A stretch of 43,351 nt of DNA. Source: an uncultured Parabacteroides sp. (lineage in GTDB: Bacteria > Bacteroidota > Bacteroidia > Bacteroidales > Tannerellaceae). The position numbers and the translations under genes are program-made. This document shows, piece after piece, positions 42,501 through 43,351 of the stretch; the stretch's first letter is position 1; each line of letters begins with the position of its first letter. Location of the stretch: positions 1 through 43,351 of the forward strand of contig CAAGLQ010000123.1 in assembly GCA_900770835.1 (NCBI GenBank), read 5' to 3'. The notes below the pieces were generated by a model that saw only the letters and a list, made by a program, of their open reading frames with translations, was not told the origin of the DNA and ran no database searches.

Positions 42501-43351
42501 CCTTGGATCGGCTCTCGCCGTTCGCTTGGAGCCAACTACCTTTGCAGACACCACAAGTGAAGGCTCCTCGTTTCACGATAACCACCTATCGCTACAGCGA
42601 TTACAGCCAACAGGAGATTCGCTATGCGAAGGTACCAACCTATACATACGATGCGCTGAACTGGTTCGGATTGTTAGAGGCCTCTTGGAGTGGAGCACGG
42701 AATGGGCTGTATGGCTTAGGCAACGCACGCATGATGAAATCGGCTGCCGCAGCACCGCAAATGGATGGGCTGATGGTAACGGAAGAGGCGGAAGCGGTGG
42801 TTGAGGATCTTGCGGAAGCGGATGAAGAGACCGCAGAGACTACACGCTCACTACGGACAGACTTTGCGGAGACGGCCTTCTTCTATCCGGCCTTACAAAC
42901 CGACTCCCTCGGTGATCTGTGGATAGACTTTACCCTACCCGACAGCCATACAACTTGGAAATTCCAGTTGCTCAGCCATACGAAAACGCTGCAACAGCAA
43001 CTGTTCACGCAAGAGATCGTAAGCAGTAAGCCGTTGATGGTGACTCCAAACCTGCCTCGCTTCGTGCGTAAAGGAGACCAGGTGACCCTCAGCGCACAGA
43101 TAGCCAACCAAACGGACGCTCCGATTGAGGGACGTGCCTCCATTGAGTTATTCGATCCGGCTACCGATCAACCGGTGATCTGCCTAAGCAAGGCGCAGCA
43201 TCCCTTCCAACTGGAACCCGACCACACGCAGACGGTCAGCTGGCACTTCACGGTGCCCTCGGCGACAAACCTGTTAGGGGTACGCATCGTAGCGGATAGC
43301 GAGATCGCCACAGATGGTGAACAACATATTCTTCCCATCTTAAGCGATCAG
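39578..43351 (+). CDS. Alpha-2-macroglobulin family protein, 3' end cut by window
   Basis: The frame is open for 1258 codons to the last base, so the C-terminus is missing. An N-terminal hydrophobic stretch (SAVIISVCMLCGLSAIVAYSW) is a signal peptide or anchor. The centre has the macroglobulin marks TDRGLYRPGQTLYFKG (about residues 508-523) and YQLVAGNHVHPFRVEEYKRP. Near the end of the visible part AETAFFYPALQTDSLGDLW and WKFQLLSHT mark the A2M core domain. These large envelope proteins trap or inhibit proteases in some bacteria and in Bacteroidetes often carry no thioester; the thioester region lies beyond the window. It starts 81 nt after folA, with an inverted repeat in between. Confidence 0.92.
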   Translation, partial: MKLSAVIISVCMLCGLSAIVAYSWPSVPRKQAMEQQEAAKLIKAWMTRSKEALEVDTDRYPDLLKQAEEMAATNNDPATTALLHSMIAEMYQHYYNQQRWRIDQRTPLTGYVPADLREWSRNLFEEKITEELSASLQPADSLQVTPTRTYQALLTLGDDSPALRPTLFEFLAYRALEIQPSTAIYKALIAFQNQQHHTQAALLTELDQLRFLREKGECSVAEQQAALEALYREQKPLPHAAEIVIALYEVLQEQTYRLAPEAQDSLRSEQVRLCREGIERYADYPRTALLRNYLAELERSILQVTTDPTVYPGGEATLQLQYKHLSQITVRLYESKRSPVDVAAQNQTTDNHILGRLVQSETFDLNCPNSYTQLDTLLRIRIAEPGLYECRVNAQGGLTTALPIHVSRLIAHHRDLPNKQREVWVTDWKTGKPVSHAEIVYYGGKRNQLQRKGSLTTDAQGLAQLPTDQNLLAIQAILPNDTKGRIIPLYPIYTSRTVKKETSRLSLFTDRGLYRPGQTLYFKGIAYTDHWENAHTIEGKEVSVILYDANHQEVAKQRFTANSYGSFHGAFTLPQQGLSGTYQLVAGNHVHPFRVEEYKRPTFHADIQPLQEEVVFGDTVTLTGQAQSFVGVRLTEGQVTWRILRRPFWGWRGTEGESQVAEGTTSLNAEGLFQMRFCLTKRQQTPVWNSFERYELQATVTDSKGESQETTYAFSVGESSLVLLPQLTEQMEKEQAKISIAIRTLNGESYAGTGRYQLKALQVVDPTAETITFQEGETVLSGTFTGDQPLETSLLAQLPSGRYRLCAETTDRQGRTSRNQSDFTLYSRTDKCPPYFLHTWLLKTKTECLPGENAELVFGTSDAPSYILYEWFQADQRIHQELIKLNQENRTFRIPFKADYGEGLMVSFTLVHEGKLYVEQVPITRRMPNRKLTVKPITFRDRLRPGSQEHWRFRLTDTDSLTVEAEALASLYDASLDRLSPFAWSQLPLQTPQVKAPRFTITTYRYSDYSQQEIRYAKVPTYTYDALNWFGLLEASWSGARNGLYGLGNARMMKSAAAAPQMDGLMVTEEAEAVVEDLAEADEETAETTRSLRTDFAETAFFYPALQTDSLGDLWIDFTLPDSHTTWKFQLLSHTKTLQQQLFTQEIVSSKPLMVTPNLPRFVRKGDQVTLSAQIANQTDAPIEGRASIELFDPATDQPVICLSKAQHPFQLEPDHTQTVSWHFTVPSATNLLGVRIVADSEIATDGEQHILPILSDQ

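Noticed and set aside
1..43351. tRNA or rRNA genes
   Set aside because: I looked for conserved T-loop and acceptor-stem patterns and rRNA landmarks in the gaps and saw none.

Overview
The window looks like a chromosomal segment of a Bacteroidales bacterium, most likely Parabacteroides or another member of Tannerellaceae; the genus is inferred, not proven. The evidence is the repeated use of the Bacteroidetes promoter hexamer family TAnnTTTG (or TAnnTTCG) upstream of genes, the families present (GIN-domain proteins, DUF349, DUF6057, clostripain and GHL10 lipoproteins, the Bacteroidetes type of alpha-2-macroglobulin, a type IX secretion sorting-domain protein), and a Na+-pumping decarboxylase operon typical of anaerobes.

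Layout. 1-5.1 kb: the 3' part of an M16 zinc peptidase, two GIN-domain (DUF2807) envelope proteins and a flavin-binding PPOX-fold protein. 5.1-11.1 kb (minus): an AAA_14/DUF4143 ATPase, a TolB-like lipoprotein with a c-type haem motif coupled to a DUF6057 membrane protein, and an ATP-grasp-like protein. 11.1-16.8 kb (minus): a DUF349 coiled-coil protein and the oadG-oadA-oadB operon. 17.0-22.4 kb (plus): a TPR protein, then rpmH (L34), a PASTA membrane protein, rluD, ddl and an acyltransferase, the last four nearly contiguous. 22.4-27.8 kb: an AT-rich accessory patch with a C39-like/VCBS secreted protein, a broken IS5-family transposase, a broken winged-helix gene, a truncated GNAT and an intact DUF234-type ATPase. 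27.8-33.7 kb: asd, a lamin-tail-domain secreted protein, a clostripain lipoprotein and a GHL10 lipoprotein. 33.8-43.35 kb: uvrA, a galM lipoprotein, the thyA-folA pair and an alpha-2-macroglobulin cut by the window end.

How genes work together. oadG/A/B form a membrane biotin decarboxylase that exports Na+. thyA and folA overlap by 4 nt and close the thymidylate/folate cycle. rpmH-PASTA-rluD-ddl-acyltransferase mixes ribosome, peptidoglycan and lipid functions in one transcription direction. Many of the rest are envelope or secreted proteins.

The most unusual signal is non-coding. Several intergenic arrays have conserved short cores repeating every 21-22 bp (two helical turns) while the bases between are largely free. 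They lie at 16974-17039 (GTTGG core), 22448-22535 (GTA core) and 37897-38137 (AACTT array, palindromic GGATT/AATCC array, AAGTT array). Each lies just upstream of a TAnnTTTG/TAnnTTCG box. A related 33-bp repeat (three turns) sits upstream of the DUF4143 ATPase. I do not recognise these as a described element.
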